The translations under genes and the position numbers were made by a program. From positions 4,949,785 through 5,013,784 of the forward strand of contig NZ_KI421511.1 of assembly GCF_000473265.1 (NCBI RefSeq): DNA of 64,000 nucleotides, in the 5' to 3' direction. This DNA is from Amycolatopsis thermoflava N1165. GTDB taxonomy: Bacteria > Actinomycetota > Actinomycetes > Mycobacteriales > Pseudonocardiaceae. How positions within the stretch are numbered: the first letter of the stretch is position 1; each line of letters begins with the position of its first letter. The notes under the pieces were generated by a model, which saw only the letters and a list, made by a program, of their open reading frames with translations, was not told the DNA's origin and did not search any database. Shown piece after piece: positions 18,138 to 26,167 of this stretch.

Positions 18138-19538
18138 ATGCCTGACAGGGCCCGCCTCGGGACGGTCGCCGCCGCGGTGTGCGTCCTCCTGCCGTTCGGT
18201 CCGGCGGTGGCGAACGCCGCGCCGGCCGAAACCGTGCTCGCGCAGGAGCAGCTCAGGAACATGCCGCCGGGGCTGTGGGGACTGCTGGGGTTGCTGGGCC
18301 TCTTCGGCCTGGTGGGGCTGACGCGGCGCGGGCCGAAGCGCAACGCCAAGAATCCGCTGGCCGGCTACTCCGGCGAGGACGAGGTGGCCCAGGGCCGTCA
18401 CCAGGCCCCGGCGCCGCGCGGTGGATCGCCGATGGACATCCTGCCGGGGCAGAACCCGCAGGTCGAGCGCCCGCCCGCGGCCGCCATGGACGGGGCCCAC
18501 CGGCAGGAGGCAGCCGCGCCGATGCCCGACCCGCGACGGCCGGTCAGCAAGACGCCGGCCGACGTGCCGATGCCGTCGTACACGTCTTGGCCGTCTTCCG
18601 CGGAGAACCAGCCCGCGCCGGCGCACAGCTCGACGGGAGCGGCTTACGGTTCTGGCGAGATGCCCGGCGGGGCTCAGTACGGCGATGGCAGGTCGGCGAT
18701 GTTCGCCTCCGGTGACATGCCCGCGGGGGCGCAGCCCAGCTACACCTCCGGGGAGATGCCCGCCGGAGCACACTCCGCCGATGGCAGGTCGGCGGCGTTC
18801 GCCTCCGGCGACATGGCTTCCGGAGCACAGCCCGGCTACGGCTCCGGCGATGGCCGGTCAGCGGCCGTCACCTCTGGGGAGATGCCCGCCGGAACACAGC
18901 CCGGCTACGGCTCCGGCGATGGCCGGTCGACGGCGTTCGCCTCCGGCGAGATGCCCGCCGGAACACAGCCCGGCTACGGCTCCGGCGATGGCCGGTCGAC
19001 GGCGTTCACCTCCGGCGAGATGCCCGCCGGAACACAGCCCGGCTACGCCTCCGGCGAGATGGCCTCCGGCGAGAGCAGGTCGGCGACCTCCAGCTCCAGC
19101 GACATGCCGTCCAGCTACGCGGCCGCGGATGGGACGCGGCCGGCATACGGCTCCGCGGACGGCCAGCCCGCCGGCCAATCACCCGCCTCCGGGGACGTGC
19201 CGTCGGCGGCACAGGCGTGGGCGAGCACGGACGCGCCCTCCGGGGCACACCCCGCCCCCGAAATCCCGTCCCCGGCGCAGCCCTACGCGCCCGCGCGGCA
19301 GCCCGTCTACGCCGCAGGCGAGGCGCAGGTCGCCTCGCCGATGGACGTCGCGCCCACGACACCGACGCCGGCTTACCGCCGCAACCCGGAGCCGTTCCCC
19401 CAGACCGACCAGGACCCGCCGCCGCAACAGCCCGCGGTCCCGCAGCAGCAGGGCACGTTCGCGGGCCTGCCGCGCTACCCGGAGACCGCGGCACCCGAGC
19501 CCGGCCCGCTCGACACCGGCCCCCGGCACCGGCGCTGA
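18138..19538 (+). CDS. WGxxGxxG-type secreted or membrane protein with long Ser/Gly/Pro repeat tail
   Basis: A 466-residue protein. Residues 1-29 form a signal peptide ending in ANAAPA. Residues 44-62 carry WGLLGLLGLFGLVGLTRRGP, the signature of the WGxxGxxG family, which is probably a short membrane hairpin. After a basic stop (RRGPKRNAKN) the rest is low complexity and rich in Ser, Gly, Pro and Ala. It includes tandem 23-residue units beginning SGEMPAGTQPGYGSGDGR. Family members are usually under 100 residues, so the tail of nearly 400 is unusual. The ribosome site is GGGGAG. The function is unknown; a surface-exposed spacer or binding tail is possible. Confidence 0.82.
   Translation: MPDRARLGTVAAAVCVLLPFGPAVANAAPAETVLAQEQLRNMPPGLWGLLGLLGLFGLVGLTRRGPKRNAKNPLAGYSGEDEVAQGRHQAPAPRGGSPMDILPGQNPQVERPPAAAMDGAHRQEAAAPMPDPRRPVSKTPADVPMPSYTSWPSSAENQPAPAHSSTGAAYGSGEMPGGAQYGDGRSAMFASGDMPAGAQPSYTSGEMPAGAHSADGRSAAFASGDMASGAQPGYGSGDGRSAAVTSGEMPAGTQPGYGSGDGRSTAFASGEMPAGTQPGYGSGDGRSTAFTSGEMPAGTQPGYASGEMASGESRSATSSSSDMPSSYAAADGTRPAYGSADGQPAGQSPASGDVPSAAQAWASTDAPSGAHPAPEIPSPAQPYAPARQPVYAAGEAQVASPMDVAPTTPTPAYRRNPEPFPQTDQDPPPQQPAVPQQQGTFAGLPRYPETAAPEPGPLDTGPRHRR
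18694..19062 (+). repeat. Coding tandem repeats (69 bp units)
   Basis: At least four consecutive 69-bp units encode SGxMxxGxQPGYGSGDGR plus five variable residues, preceded by two shorter related units. The last three units are nearly identical at the DNA level (SGEMPAGTQPGYGSGDGR), which points to recent duplication by slippage or unequal crossover. The repeats stay in frame throughout. Confidence 0.85.
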
Positions 19539-19546
19539 CGAGTGGC

Positions 19547-19574
19547 TCCTGGCCGCGGCCTGCCGCGGCCAGGA
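19547..19574. terminator. Hairpin terminator
   Basis: A 12-bp perfect stem (TCCTGGCCGCGG with its complement) encloses a 4-base loop, 8 bases after the preceding stop codon. It may serve the plus-strand gene. Confidence 0.65.
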
Positions 19575-19858
19575 ACCACCGGGCATACGGCGGGAGCACG
19601 CCGAGGCGAGCCGCGCCAGACGGAAATCCGAGTAGCTCCGGACCAGGCCGGGCAACACCGTCCGCCGCGCGCCGGGCACCCCAGCCGCGCCGGGGAGCAT
19701 CTCGCCCGGCGCGGCTGACGCCACCCGGCGCGACTGATGCCGTGCGGCGCGGCTGGCGGTGCCTGGTGTGGACGGTGCTGCCCGCGGTGCGGCTGGCGGT
19801 GCCCGGCGCGACTAATGCCGTCCGGCGCGGCTGGCGCCGCCCGGTGCGGCGACCGGCC
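19575..19858. other. Gene-free spacer with GC-rich direct repeats
   Basis: No gene is supported here. A 40-base block at 19724-19763 recurs at 19802-19841 with few changes; both carry CCCGGCGCGACT, then ATGCCG, then GGCGCGGCTGGCG. A shorter related piece (GGTGCGGCTGGCGGTGCC) lies between them. They may be remains of duplicated coding repeats or structured 3' sequence of the helicase transcript. Confidence 0.5.
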
Positions 19859-22363
19859 TCAGAGCTGGTCCACCGCCGTCACGCGGACCACCGCTGCGCC
19901 GGCCTCGTCGGAGGCCGGGAGGTCCACCTCGGCGCTGATGCCCCAGTCGTGGTCGCCCTCGGGGTCGTCGAAGATCTGCCTCACCCGCCAGACCTCGGGC
20001 TCCTTCTCGATGATCAGCATCGCCGGGCCGCGGGCGTCCGCGCCGGTTTCGATCCGGTCGTGCTGCTCGTAGTAGGCCTCGAGCGCGGCTTCCCACTCGA
20101 TGTCGTTCCAGCCGGACGCCGCGTCCAGCTCCCCCAGCTCCGCATACGCGCGCCGGGCCGCCAGTTCGACCCGCCGGAACATCTGGTTGCGCACCAGCAC
20201 CCGGAACGCCCGCTCGTTGCCCGTGACCGGCGGCGGCTTCTCCGGCAGCCGCTCCGCAGGCAGCGGCTCCTCCCCCGGGTGCCGCAGCGCCTCCCACTCG
20301 TCCAGCAGGCTCGAGTCGACCTGCCGCACCATCTCGCCGAGCCACGCGATCAGGTCCTCCAGCGGCTCGGTCTTCGCCTCGTCCGGCACCGTCCGCCGCA
20401 GCGCGTCGTACGTGTCCGCCAGGTACCGCAGCACCAGGCCCTCCGACCGCGCCAACGAATAGAAGTTGATGTACTCGACGAAGTTCATCGCGCGCTCGTA
20501 CATGTCCCGCACGACCGACTTCGGCTTCAGCTCGTAGTCGGCGACCCAAGGGTGCCCGCGCCGGTACGTCTCGTACGCCGCCTCCAGCAGCTCCTCCAGC
20601 GGCTTCGGGTACGTCACCTCGTCGAGCAGCGCCATCCGCTCCTCGTACTCGACGCCCTCCGCCTTCAACGCCGCGACCGCCTCGCCGCGCGCCTTGAACT
20701 GCTGCTGCGACAACACCGGCCGCGGGTTCTCCACTGTGGACTCGATCACCGACACCACGTCCAGCGCATACGTCGGCGACTCGGTGTCCAGCAGTTCGAT
20801 CGCGGCCAGCGCGAACGGCGACAACGGCTGGTTCAGGGCGAAATCGAGCTGCAGGTCCATCGTCAGCCGCACGATCCGGCCCGTCGAGTCCGGTTCGGAC
20901 AGCCGCTCGACGACCCCCGCGGCGACCAGCGCCCGGTAGATCGCGATGGCCCGCCGGATGTGCTTGCGCTGCGACGGCCGGTCCTCGTGGTTGTCCTCCA
21001 GCAGGTGCCGCATGTGCTCGAACGCGTTGCCCGGCCGCGAGATCACGTTCAGCAGCATCGCGTGGCTCACCTGGAAACTCGACGTCAGCGGCTCGGGCGG
21101 CGACGAGATCAGCCGCTCGAACGTGCTCTCCGTCCAGTTGACGAACCCCTCCGGCGCGTTCTTGCGGACGATCTTCCGCTTCTTCTTCGGGTCGTCGCCC
21201 GCCTTCTGCAGCGCCTTCGCGTTCTCGATCACGTGGTCCGGCGCCTGCACGACCACGTACCCGTCGGTGTCGTACCCGGCCCGGCCCGCGCGCCCGGCGA
21301 TCTGGTGGAACTCGCGTGCCTTGAGGTGCCGCTGGCGCACCCCGTCGTACTTGGTCAGCGCCGAGAACACCACCGTGCGGATCGGCACGTTGATGCCGAC
21401 GCCGAGCGTGTCGGTCCCGCAGATCACCTTCAGCAGCCCGGCCTGCGCGAGCTGCTCGACCAGCCGCCGGTACTTGGGCAGCATGCCGGCGTGGTGCACG
21501 CCGATGCCGTGCCGAACCAGCCGTGACAGGGTCTTGCCGAACCCGGCGGAGAACCGGAAGTCCCCGATGGCCTCGGCGAGTGCGTCCTTCTCCGCGCGCG
21601 TGGTGACGTTGATGCTCATCAGGGCCTGCGCCCGCTCGATCGCGGCGGCCTGCGAGAAGTGCACGACGTACACCGGGGCCTGTCCGCCGGTGAGCAGCTC
21701 GGTCATCGTCTCGTGCAGCGGGGTGAGCGCGTACCGGTAGGTCAGCGGCACCGGCCGCTGCGCCGACGTGACCACCGCGGTAGTGCGCCCGGTGCGGCGG
21801 GTCAGGTCCTTCTCGAAGAAGGTGACGTCACCGAGGGTGGCCGACATCAGCACGAACTGCGTGTTCGGCAGCTCCAGCAGCGGCACCTGCCACGCCCAGC
21901 CGCGGTCGGGCTCGCTGTAGAAGTGGAACTCGTCGGCCACGACCTGGCCCACCGGGGCGTCGGCACCGAACCGCAACGCGATGTTCGCCAGGATTTCCGC
22001 CGTGCAGCAGATGATCGGGGCATCCGGGTTGACCGCGGAGTCGCCGGTCATCATCCCGACGTTGTCGGCGCCGAAGATCTCGATGAGCTGGAAGAACTTC
22101 TCCGAGACCAGCGCCTTGATGGGGGCGGTGTAGTAGCTGCGCTTGCCGTGGGCCATCGCGGTGAAGTGCGCACCCACCGCGACCAGGCTCTTTCCCGAGC
22201 CGGTGGGCGTGGACAGGATCAGGTTGGCGCCGGAGACGACCTCGATCAGCGCCTCTTCCTGCGCCGGGTACAGCTCGAGCCCGCGTTCGGCCGTCCAGGC
22301 CGAAAACGTCTCGAACAGCGTGTCGGGATCCGGATCCGCTGGTAGCAGGTCTGTGAGCGTCAT
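19859..22363 (-). CDS. DEAD/DEAH-box helicase of the Ski2/HelY kind with DUF3516
   Basis: An 834-residue superfamily-2 helicase. Motif I is STPTGSGKSLVAVGAH, motif II is VADEFHF (a DEFH box), motif III is LMSATLGD, and motif VI lies in FHQIAGRAGRAGYDTDG. The C-terminal 400 residues correspond to DUF3516, found in actinobacterial relatives. It probably unwinds structured RNA or DNA in the cytoplasm; the exact role is not established. Start choice is between ATG 22363 and ATG 22375. The reading frame continues open upstream but there it is antisense to the acidic-protein gene, which is clearly real. Confidence 0.92.
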   Translation of the reverse strand: MTLTDLLPADPDPDTLFETFSAWTAERGLELYPAQEEALIEVVSGANLILSTPTGSGKSLVAVGAHFTAMAHGKRSYYTAPIKALVSEKFFQLIEIFGADNVGMMTGDSAVNPDAPIICCTAEILANIALRFGADAPVGQVVADEFHFYSEPDRGWAWQVPLLELPNTQFVLMSATLGDVTFFEKDLTRRTGRTTAVVTSAQRPVPLTYRYALTPLHETMTELLTGGQAPVYVVHFSQAAAIERAQALMSINVTTRAEKDALAEAIGDFRFSAGFGKTLSRLVRHGIGVHHAGMLPKYRRLVEQLAQAGLLKVICGTDTLGVGINVPIRTVVFSALTKYDGVRQRHLKAREFHQIAGRAGRAGYDTDGYVVVQAPDHVIENAKALQKAGDDPKKKRKIVRKNAPEGFVNWTESTFERLISSPPEPLTSSFQVSHAMLLNVISRPGNAFEHMRHLLEDNHEDRPSQRKHIRRAIAIYRALVAAGVVERLSEPDSTGRIVRLTMDLQLDFALNQPLSPFALAAIELLDTESPTYALDVVSVIESTVENPRPVLSQQQFKARGEAVAALKAEGVEYEERMALLDEVTYPKPLEELLEAAYETYRRGHPWVADYELKPKSVVRDMYERAMNFVEYINFYSLARSEGLVLRYLADTYDALRRTVPDEAKTEPLEDLIAWLGEMVRQVDSSLLDEWEALRHPGEEPLPAERLPEKPPPVTGNERAFRVLVRNQMFRRVELAARRAYAELGELDAASGWNDIEWEAALEAYYEQHDRIETGADARGPAMLIIEKEPEVWRVRQIFDDPEGDHDWGISAEVDLPASDEAGAAVVRVTAVDQL

Positions 22364-22471
22364 CGTGGGTACCATCGTGCCACCCGCGGCCGGAGAGCAG
22401 ATGGGGCCCATCGCGGCCGGTCCCGTCAAGCCGTAGGCTTCCCACACACAGGTGTAATCCGGAGGGCTGGC

Positions 22472-23734
22472 ATGGCACAGGACATCGTCCCGATCGAACT
22501 CGGGCTGCCGCAGGGGGACCTGGTGACCCTGTGGGCCCCGCGCTGGCGGGAGGACGGTGAGGAGTGGGAGGCCTTCCTCGGCGACGAGGAGGATCTGTAC
22601 GCCTTCCCCGACGCCGCGCACCTGGCCGCGTTCGTCCGGACCGCCGAGCAGCACGACCTGATCGACCACCCGGCGTGGAACGCGGTCCCGGCGCTGAACG
22701 TGCCGGAGCTGATCCCCGACGACGACCACTCCTACGACCTGGTCGGCGTGCCCGAGCTGGTCGCCGAGGACCCGGACTCGTGGACGATCAGCGAGCTGGC
22801 CGAGATCGTCGGCATCGTGCGCTCGCTGGCCGACGTGTGCGAGCTCGACGAGGTCCACGAGGTGCTCGACGCCACCGAGGGCTTCTCGCTGCTGGAGCAG
22901 GGCCGCCTGCCGTTCACCGGCCGCGAGGGCGAGCGCCTGTGGAACGACCTGTCCGAGGCCGTGTCCGAGAAGTGGGACACCGTGCTGGACGCCATCGACG
23001 GCCTGGTCAAGGTGCCGGACGTGGACGCCGGTGTGCTCGAGCAGACCGCCGAGGAGCTGGCCACCTTCCTGGAGGAGTCGGCCGAGGCCGAGGTCGAGTC
23101 CGAGCAGGCCGACGAGGACCTCGACACGGTCGAGAGCGCCGACTCCGACGACGAGGAAGAAGAAGAGGACGTCCCGGTCGGGTTCTGGGGCGAGGTCGGC
23201 ATCGACCCGATCAAGATCATCACCGCCGGCGACGAGTACTACTCGCTGCGGTGCTACCTGGACGACGAGCCGGTCTTCCTGGGCAGCGACGGCCGGATCG
23301 ACGTGTTCAAGTCGGAGAAGGCGCTCGCGCGCGCGCTGGCCGACTCCGCGGCGTTCGCCGACAACGACCTGGCCGAGGTGTCCACTTGGGACGAGGTGCT
23401 CGCCAAGGCCACCGCGGGTGAGCTGGAGGTCGAGGTCGACACCGAGAACACCTACGTGCTCGCCGGCCTGGACGAGGACCTGGCCGAGGGCCCGGACGCG
23501 ATCGACCCGACGCAGCTGGACCTGGCGGTCGAGCTGCTCACCGACGCCGCGGACTGGGCGGGCGACGACACGGTGGCCGCCGCACTGTCCACTTCGGAGA
23601 GCCTCGGCTGGCTGGTGTCGTTCGTGCTGAAGCCGGACCCGAGCCGGCTCGCGCCGAGCGCGCCGTTCGACACCGAGCAGAGCGAGTGGCGCAAACTGGT
23701 GGAGGCCTTCGAGAACCGACTCCGGGTCCACTGA
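22472..23734 (+). CDS. Conserved acidic protein of unknown function
   Basis: A 420-residue, strongly acidic cytoplasmic protein. It has a low-complexity Asp/Glu stretch near residues 215-235 (ADEDLDTVESADSDDEEEEE) between two folded regions. The N-terminal half begins VPIELGLPQGDLVTLWAPRW. The C-terminal half has IKIITAGDEYYSLRCYLDDE and FLGSDGRIDVFKSEKALARAL, which repeats the style of the N-terminus and suggests an internal duplication. The ribosome site is GGAGGG, and a -10-like TAGGCT lies near 22434. It is divergent from the helicase gene. I do not recognise a function. Confidence 0.85.
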   Translation: MAQDIVPIELGLPQGDLVTLWAPRWREDGEEWEAFLGDEEDLYAFPDAAHLAAFVRTAEQHDLIDHPAWNAVPALNVPELIPDDDHSYDLVGVPELVAEDPDSWTISELAEIVGIVRSLADVCELDEVHEVLDATEGFSLLEQGRLPFTGREGERLWNDLSEAVSEKWDTVLDAIDGLVKVPDVDAGVLEQTAEELATFLEESAEAEVESEQADEDLDTVESADSDDEEEEEDVPVGFWGEVGIDPIKIITAGDEYYSLRCYLDDEPVFLGSDGRIDVFKSEKALARALADSAAFADNDLAEVSTWDEVLAKATAGELEVEVDTENTYVLAGLDEDLAEGPDAIDPTQLDLAVELLTDAADWAGDDTVAAALSTSESLGWLVSFVLKPDPSRLAPSAPFDTEQSEWRKLVEAFENRLRVH

Positions 23735-23738
23735 CGCT

Positions 23739-24500
23739 TCACAGGCCGAGCAGGCGCGCCGCGTTCCCACCGAGGACCGCGGCGCGCGCTGTTTCCGACG
23801 GCGTGACGCGCTCGACCAGCGCGCGGGCCGGCACCGGATCGCCGTAGGGCGCGTCCGAGCCGAACAACGTCCGGTCCGGCACCTCCGCGATCGCCAGCCG
23901 CACGGAGAACACCAGGCTCGCCGTCGACAGCTCGAGCCAGAGGTTGGGCGTCTCGCGGACCAGCTCGATCGCGGCGATCCAGTGCTCGCCGCCGAGCTGG
24001 CTGATCACCAGCGGCGTCCGCGGGTACTTCCGGGCGAGCGCGCCGATGGTCGCCAGGTCGGCGGCGGTGGCCGGGGCCGCGCCGTGGACCACCACCGGCA
24101 GGTCGCCTGCCGCGCGCAGCACCGGTTCGAGCAGATCGGCGCGGCCGGGCGGCGGGGTCAGCTCGCCGATGCCGCGCCACTTCCGGCCCGCCTCCTCGAC
24201 CGCGGCCGCCACCTCAGCCCCGGGCCGCATCAGGTCCACCGAGCCGAAGCCGACGAACCGGTCCGGATGCGCGGCCACCGCGTCGTCCAGTTCGCGCAGG
24301 GCCGCGGCCCGGCCTTCGCCGCTGCCGGCCAGGCTCTGCGACAGCACGGCCATCTCCCCCTTCAGCTCGTCCAGCGTCGCCGCGCGTTCGGGGTGCGGAC
24401 GGGTCGCGAACAAGATCGCTTTGTCGACACCGGCTTCGTCGAGGAGGGCGAGGTGCTTCTCGACGGGGTCGTGAACGTGGCTGTGCGCGTCGATGATCAA
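23739..24500 (-). CDS. Amidohydrolase family protein (TIM-barrel metal-dependent hydrolase)
   Basis: A 253-residue protein with an N-terminal metal motif IIDAHSHVHDP and a C-terminal LFGSDAPYGDP containing the conserved Asp. This is the pattern of amidohydrolase-2 enzymes (decarboxylases and hydrolases), and the length is typical. The conserved His after strand 5 is probably in VVVHGAAP. The substrate is unknown. It is divergent from a MerR gene, and a MerR-type promoter lies upstream, so that regulator probably controls it. Confidence 0.88.
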   Translation of the reverse strand: MIIDAHSHVHDPVEKHLALLDEAGVDKAILFATRPHPERAATLDELKGEMAVLSQSLAGSGEGRAAALRELDDAVAAHPDRFVGFGSVDLMRPGAEVAAAVEEAGRKWRGIGELTPPPGRADLLEPVLRAAGDLPVVVHGAAPATAADLATIGALARKYPRTPLVISQLGGEHWIAAIELVRETPNLWLELSTASLVFSVRLAIAEVPDRTLFGSDAPYGDPVPARALVERVTPSETARAAVLGGNAARLLGL

Positions 24501-24536
24501 GGTCTTCCTCCGGGAATCGCGGTACTTCCGGCAGTG

Positions 24537-24564
24537 TTGATCCCTGACATGGTGGGAAGGTCAA
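24537..24564 (-). promoter_or_regulatory. MerR-type promoter between amidohydrolase and MerR genes
   Basis: On the minus strand, -35 TTGACC at 24564-24559 is followed by the imperfect inverted repeat TCCC-N9-GGGA. A weak -10 (AACACT) lies about 20 bases downstream, the long spacing expected for MerR activation. It points at the amidohydrolase gene; the MerR gene itself starts 4 bases away on the other strand. Confidence 0.5.
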
Positions 24565-24567
24565 GTG

Positions 24568-24930
24568 ATGCTGATCGGTGAACTCGCCAGGCGCGCCGGG
24601 ACGACCGAACGGCTGCTGCGGTACTACGAGCGCGTCGGGCTGCTGACCGCTCAGCGCCGCGACAACGGCTACCGCGAGTACGACACCGGCGCGGTCGAGC
24701 GCGTGCGGCAGATCCGCGAACTGCTCAGCGTCGGCCTGCCGACCAGGGAGATCCGCCGCATCATCGACTGCGCCCACCCCGACGGCACCCTGGACGCCTG
24801 CCCCGGCGTCCTCGACACCCTGCGCGCCCGGCTCACCGAGCTGGACGCCCGCGCGGCGGAACTGACCGCCGCGCGGGCAGCGCTCCGTCAGGCCATCACG
24901 ACGACCGAGTCTCGGCTCGGACCGGTGTAA
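24568..24930 (+). CDS. MerR-family transcriptional regulator
   Basis: A 120-residue regulator with the MerR winged helix (MLIGELARRAGTTERLLRYY, then ERVGLLTAQRRDNGYREYD) and a C-terminal coiled coil (LRARLTELDARAAELTAARA). A single Cys pair (IDCAHPDGTLDACPG) lies between the DNA-binding part and the coiled coil, as in some SoxR or metal-type relatives, but the spacing fits no known class. The start is ATG 24568 with GGGAAGG upstream; a GTG three bases earlier is possible. Its 3' end overlaps the converging MFS gene by 35 bases. Confidence 0.9.
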   Translation: MLIGELARRAGTTERLLRYYERVGLLTAQRRDNGYREYDTGAVERVRQIRELLSVGLPTREIRRIIDCAHPDGTLDACPGVLDTLRARLTELDARAAELTAARAALRQAITTTESRLGPV

Positions 24931-26098
24931 GCCCGACTGCCAGCACCGGGAACACCGCGGCGACGCAGAACGCCAGCGCGTAGCGCGAGTCGCCGATCAC
25001 CAGGCCCAGCAGGGGTGGTGTGAGGGACGCCGCGATGTTCTGCGCCGTGTTCTGGGTCCCCATCGCGCGCCCGGCCCAGTCGATCCCGGCCAGCTCCGCG
25101 GACGCGGTGAACCCGAGCCCGTTGTCCGCCACCGTGATCACCGCGGCCAGGACCAGCGCGAACAGCACCACCCACATCCAGCTCACGTCGCCGACGGCGA
25201 CCAGCAGCATGACCGCCGCGCTCGCCACCGCCAGCTGCCGCATCGGGCGCAGGCGGCTGCCCACCCGGTCCGACCAGTAGCCCGAGGCCAGCCTGCCGAC
25301 CGCGCCCAGCACCTGCACCGCGGCCAGGAACCAGCCCGCCGCCAGCGCACTCCAGCCGTGCGCCGACACCAGGTACACCGGCGCGAACGCGGACACCGCG
25401 AACTGTGGCACCACCAGCAGCGCGCTCGCCCCGTGCAGCCGCCACAGCGTCGGCGTGCGGTACGGCGACGCCGGCTTCGGCGCACCGGGCTTCTTCTCCG
25501 GCCGCGGCGGGTCGATCACCAGCCACGCCACCAGCGCGGCGACCACCAGCCCGAACACCGCCGGGAACAGCACCGCGGACCGGAAGCCCCAGTGCTGCGC
25601 CAGCGGCGGCAGGGCCAGCGCGGCGACGCCGACGCCGAGCGGCTGCGCGGTCTGCCGGACGCCCATCGCGGTGCCCCGCTCGTCCGGGCCGAACCAGCCC
25701 ATCACCGCGCGCCCGCTGGCCGCGTTGACCGACGCGGTCAGCGCCCCGGCGAGCAGGAACAACGCGAACAGCACCCCCGTCGACGGCGCGGCCAGCGAGG
25801 TGACCAGCAGCAGCGCCGACGACGCGCCGAGGCCGATCGCCATGACCAGGCGCTCGCCGTAGCGGTCGGCCGCCGCGCCCCAGACGATCAGCGTGAACAG
25901 CAGGCCGATGCTGGGCGCGGCGACGATCGTGCCCGCCTCCGCGAGCGTCAGCCCGGCCGCGCGCATCTCCGGCACCAGGAACGGGATGCCGTAGAGGAAC
26001 GAGCAGCTCGCGGTCTGGGCCGCGAGGCCGAGCGCGAGGATGCCCCACCGGCGCCTACTCCTCGTGTCCAGCCCTGCTGCCCGGCTCATCGCGACCAT
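24896..26098 (-). CDS. Major facilitator superfamily transporter
   Basis: A 400-residue transporter with 12 predicted helices. The loop 2-3 motif is WGAAADRYGERLVMAIGLGA and the second-half counterpart is ASGYWSDRVGSRLRPMRQLA. A conserved MGVRQTAQPLG precedes helix 5. It belongs to the nitrate/sulphonate-like or CynX-like branch; substrate and direction cannot be told. Immediately upstream is a 32-bp inverted repeat that probably binds its regulator. Confidence 0.9.
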   Translation of the reverse strand: MVAMSRAAGLDTRSRRRWGILALGLAAQTASCSFLYGIPFLVPEMRAAGLTLAEAGTIVAAPSIGLLFTLIVWGAAADRYGERLVMAIGLGASSALLLVTSLAAPSTGVLFALFLLAGALTASVNAASGRAVMGWFGPDERGTAMGVRQTAQPLGVGVAALALPPLAQHWGFRSAVLFPAVFGLVVAALVAWLVIDPPRPEKKPGAPKPASPYRTPTLWRLHGASALLVVPQFAVSAFAPVYLVSAHGWSALAAGWFLAAVQVLGAVGRLASGYWSDRVGSRLRPMRQLAVASAAVMLLVAVGDVSWMWVVLFALVLAAVITVADNGLGFTASAELAGIDWAGRAMGTQNTAQNIAASLTPPLLGLVIGDSRYALAFCVAAVFPVLAVGLTPVRAETRSS

Positions 26099-26099
26099 C

Positions 26100-26131
26100 C
26101 CAAGATGTGAGAGCTTGTTCTTACATCTTGG
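26100..26131. promoter_or_regulatory. Inverted repeat operator upstream of MFS gene
   Basis: CCAAGATGT (26100-26108) and ACATCTTGG (26123-26131) are exact complements separated by 14 AT-richer bases. The left arm is 1 base upstream of the MFS ATG, so a protein bound here would block the promoter or start. No regulator gene with an obvious link is adjacent. Confidence 0.6.
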
Positions 26132-26167
26132 ACCTTACTTGCCGACGCTAACGATCACAAGGGGCTT

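Noticed and set aside
18694..19062. CRISPR-like repeat array in the WGxxGxxG gene
   Set aside because: Contiguous in-frame 69-bp units without spacers.
19859..23770. A 1303-codon ORF joining the helicase with upstream sequence
   Set aside because: The upstream part is antisense to the acidic-protein gene; the helicase starts at 22363 or 22375.
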